Part shown: positions 62,219-64,000 of the stretch, piece after piece
How positions within the stretch are numbered: position 1 is the stretch's first letter
Layout of the letters: every line of letters starts with the position of its first letter
Assembly: GCF_015709455.1 (NCBI RefSeq)
Contig: NZ_JADNQW010000007.1
Location: forward strand, 1-64,000
DNA length: 64,000 nt
Direction of reading: 5' to 3'
DNA from: Methylosinus sp. H3A
GTDB taxonomy: Bacteria > Pseudomonadota > Alphaproteobacteria > Rhizobiales > Beijerinckiaceae
Notes under the pieces: model-generated
Seen by the model: only the letters and a program-made list of their open reading frames with translations
Told to the model about the DNA's origin: nothing
The model's database searches: none
Position numbers and translations under genes: made by a program

Positions 62219-62635
62219 ATGACGCGAGGCAGCCCTGCGCGACGGGCGAACTCCGGCGCGTTGGCGGCGTGGATCGGGGTCTGCGTCTTCGCGCTTCAGG
62301 CGCTCTTGCTCTCTTTCCATGCGCGGGCCGAAACCTCCGCGTCCCACTTCCTCGCCCAATACGCCGTCGAGGCGACATGCGGCGAGCGAGACGGCGGGCT
62401 CCCGGCCAATTCGGAGCGCGGTCCCCGACATTGCGCCTTCTGTCTGACCGGCGATCGCGGGACGTGCCACGATCTCGTCGCGGTCGCCGGCGTGACGGCG
62501 ACGGTCGAAGCGCCGGGCGCATCGACGAAAGTCCTACCCGCGGCGATGTCGTTTTCGCGCGAATGCTCGCAGGGTGGGCGAGCTCCTGGTCTGCGCGCGC
62601 GCCTCCGACAGTCTTCTGATCAACCGACTCGCTGA
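62219..62635 (+). CDS. DUF2946-like small membrane/periplasmic protein
   Basis: The 138-aa protein starts at ATG 62219 behind a good ribosome site (GGAGGAAG). It has one hydrophobic segment (LAAWIGVCVFALQALLLSFH) and a His/Cys motif HCAFCLTGDRGTCHDL typical of DUF2946-like proteins, which often precede metal or siderophore receptors. The Cys pair could bind a metal. It lies 57 bp before the receptor gene and is probably cotranscribed with it. Confidence 0.7.
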   Translation: MTRGSPARRANSGALAAWIGVCVFALQALLLSFHARAETSASHFLAQYAVEATCGERDGGLPANSERGPRHCAFCLTGDRGTCHDLVAVAGVTATVEAPGASTKVLPAAMSFSRECSQGGRAPGLRARLRQSSDQPTR

Positions 62636-62692
62636 CAGTCGCATTTCGGGGCTTTCGGATTTGCGCGCACTGCCGCGCCAGGAGAATCTATC

Positions 62693-64000
62693 ATGTCATA
62701 TCGCCAATCGCTGCGCGGCGCGTCCGCCGGCGCGCTCGCCGCATTTCTTCTCGCAGAAGCAGCTCTGGCGCAGGAGGCGTTACCGACGATCGACATCGCC
62801 GCAGAGGCGCAAGGACGCGCCAAAACGAAGGAGCGGCCTGGTTCCAGCCGAGAGGGCGCGGGCCTCGGCGGCAGAGTCACCGGCTATACGGTGGATTTCG
62901 AGACGCCTTCGCTCTCTGGAAAATCGCAGGTTCCGCTCATGCAGGCTCCCTTCGCCGTGCAAGTCGTGACCCACCAGACAATGGACGATCGGCAGGCGAT
63001 CTCGCTCGCCGACGCCGTTTCCGGCAATGTCAGCGGCGTTCAGGCGATGGAGGGCGGCTACGATCGCTTCATCATCCGCGGCTTCGAAGCCGGCGCGCTC
63101 ACTTTCCGCGACAATCTGCAGATGTCGCGCTATTTCGCGCGGCTGCAGACGGCCAATCTGCAGTCGGTCGAAATTCTGAAAGGGCCGGCCTCCATGCTTT
63201 TCGGCAGGTTCGAGCCCGGCGGCATGGTCAATATCATCACCAAAAAGCCGCTCGATACACCCTATTACTCCGTTCAGGAGCAATTCGGCTCATGGGGCCT
63301 CACGCGCACGATTCTCGACGCGACCGGCCCGCTGACCCCCGACAAGGAATGGCTCTATCGCATCGTCGCCTCCTACAATCGCAGCGACTCCTTCCGTGAT
63401 TATGTCTGGGGCCAGGACGTTTTGCTGGCGCCCTCGCTGAGCTGGCGCCCGACCGAGAATTTCCGCGTGAATTTCCAAGGCGAATATCAAAATTCGATCT
63501 TCACCTACGACAGCGCGCCGCAATTGGTCGCGATCGGGACGCGGCCGGCCTCCATTCCGATCAGCCGCTTCCTCGGCGATCCTGCGGTCACGCCCTATAA
63601 TCCGAGCCGCGAGGAGCGATTCCTCATCGGTCTCGACTGGACCTATGAGATCGCGCCCGATTGGAGCCTGACCAATCGCTTCGCCTTTAACACGGTGAAT
63701 TTCAAGGATCGCTTCGTGTCCATCAGCGGGCTCAACGAATCGACCGGCGTCGCGACCAAGGCGGTCTTCGACGGCAATCTGCCCAACCGGCGCTCGCTGG
63801 CGACCAATCTCGACCTGACTGGAAAATTCGTGACCGGGCCGTTCACCCATAGCATTCTCCTCGGCTGGGACTATTACCGCTATCGCGAGGAGGTTTCTGG
63901 GTACAACAACTCCAATTTCGGGAAGATCAATATCTATGCGCCGGCCTATTCGCCGCTCGGCTCCTATATGAAGGCGATCACCAATTACAGCTATGGCGGC
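62693..64000 (+). CDS. TonB-dependent siderophore-type receptor, C-terminus off window
   Basis: From ATG 62693, behind AGGAGA, the protein has a signal peptide (LRGASAGALAAFLLAEAALA) and a plug domain (QAPFAVQVVTHQTMDDRQAI, SLADAVSGNVSGVQAMEGGY, FIIRGFEAGALTFRDNLQMS, SVEILKGPASMLFGRFEPGG, MVNIITKKPLDTPYYSVQEQ). The first barrel strands follow (LSWRPTENFRVNFQGEYQNS). At least 436 residues are in the window. It would import a ferric siderophore or similar ligand with TonB energy; no STN signalling extension is present. Confidence 0.92.
   Translation, partial: MSYRQSLRGASAGALAAFLLAEAALAQEALPTIDIAAEAQGRAKTKERPGSSREGAGLGGRVTGYTVDFETPSLSGKSQVPLMQAPFAVQVVTHQTMDDRQAISLADAVSGNVSGVQAMEGGYDRFIIRGFEAGALTFRDNLQMSRYFARLQTANLQSVEILKGPASMLFGRFEPGGMVNIITKKPLDTPYYSVQEQFGSWGLTRTILDATGPLTPDKEWLYRIVASYNRSDSFRDYVWGQDVLLAPSLSWRPTENFRVNFQGEYQNSIFTYDSAPQLVAIGTRPASIPISRFLGDPAVTPYNPSREERFLIGLDWTYEIAPDWSLTNRFAFNTVNFKDRFVSISGLNESTGVATKAVFDGNLPNRRSLATNLDLTGKFVTGPFTHSILLGWDYYRYREEVSGYNNSNFGKINIYAPAYSPLGSYMKAITNYSYGG

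Noticed and set aside
1..64000. CRISPR arrays, tRNA and rRNA genes
   Set aside because: No regularly spaced repeat array and no tRNA- or rRNA-like sequences were recognised on either strand.

Overview
The window reads as part of a large repABC replicon from a high-GC alphaproteobacterium. A complete repA-repB-repC cassette with its counter-transcribed RNA sits at 20.2-24.0 kb, and an RHE_PE00001-type plasmid gene lies beside it. Both point to a secondary chromosome or megaplasmid of a Hyphomicrobiales-like host. A methanotroph-like relative such as Methylosinus/Methylocystis is possible, but that is only a guess from gene style.

Layout. (1) 1-6.8 kb, minus strand: tonB, a periplasmic STN/TonB_C protein, a FecI-type sigma factor, FecR, a TpsB/FhaC-like outer-membrane translocator, and a DUF2341/LamG secreted protein running off the left edge. 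The last three genes carry single-base frameshifts. (2) 7.0-15.2 kb: an RND efflux pump (permease plus lipoprotein adaptor), a divergent OmpR-type two-component system with a tandem-repeat operator candidate between them, then an MsbA-type ABC exporter. (3) 15.6-18.5 kb: a decayed AbiE toxin-antitoxin pair and an IS5-family element split by an IS3-family element. (4) 18.7-25 kb: the plasmid core, with RHE_PE00001 protein, repC (with an AT-rich oriV candidate), ctRNA, repB (frameshifted), repA, and four parS-like palindromes, three upstream of repA and one beyond an IS630 remnant. (5) 25-28.6 kb: a mobile-element zone (IS5-family, IS481-family, IS256 scrap). (6) 28.9-56.7 kb: a long surface-polysaccharide locus, all on the plus strand except a vapBC-type module. 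It contains a nucleotide-sugar dehydrogenase, UDP-GlcNAc 2-epimerase, five GT4-type glycosyltransferases, a heparinase-like protein, a two-domain dehydrogenase/oxidoreductase, about nine methyltransferase-like genes, a GH130-like propeller and a Wzx flippase. Remnants of IS6-family transposases punctuate its second half. (7) 56.7-59.7 kb: nested elements, with an intact IS256-family element inside an IS1380 remnant, followed by an IS5-family copy. (8) 59.7-64 kb: an RND fragment cut by that IS, a histidine kinase/response regulator pair, and a divergent DUF2946-like gene plus a TonB-dependent siderophore-type receptor running off the right edge.

How it works together. The polysaccharide genes would make an aminosugar or uronic-acid-containing, heavily methylated glycan and flip it across the inner membrane. 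No priming transferase, complete polymerase, or Wza/Wzc export genes are visible, so the locus depends on genes elsewhere or is incomplete. The left and right ends both carry TonB-linked outer-membrane functions with dedicated regulators. The IS content and truncated genes show that the region was assembled and trimmed by transposition.
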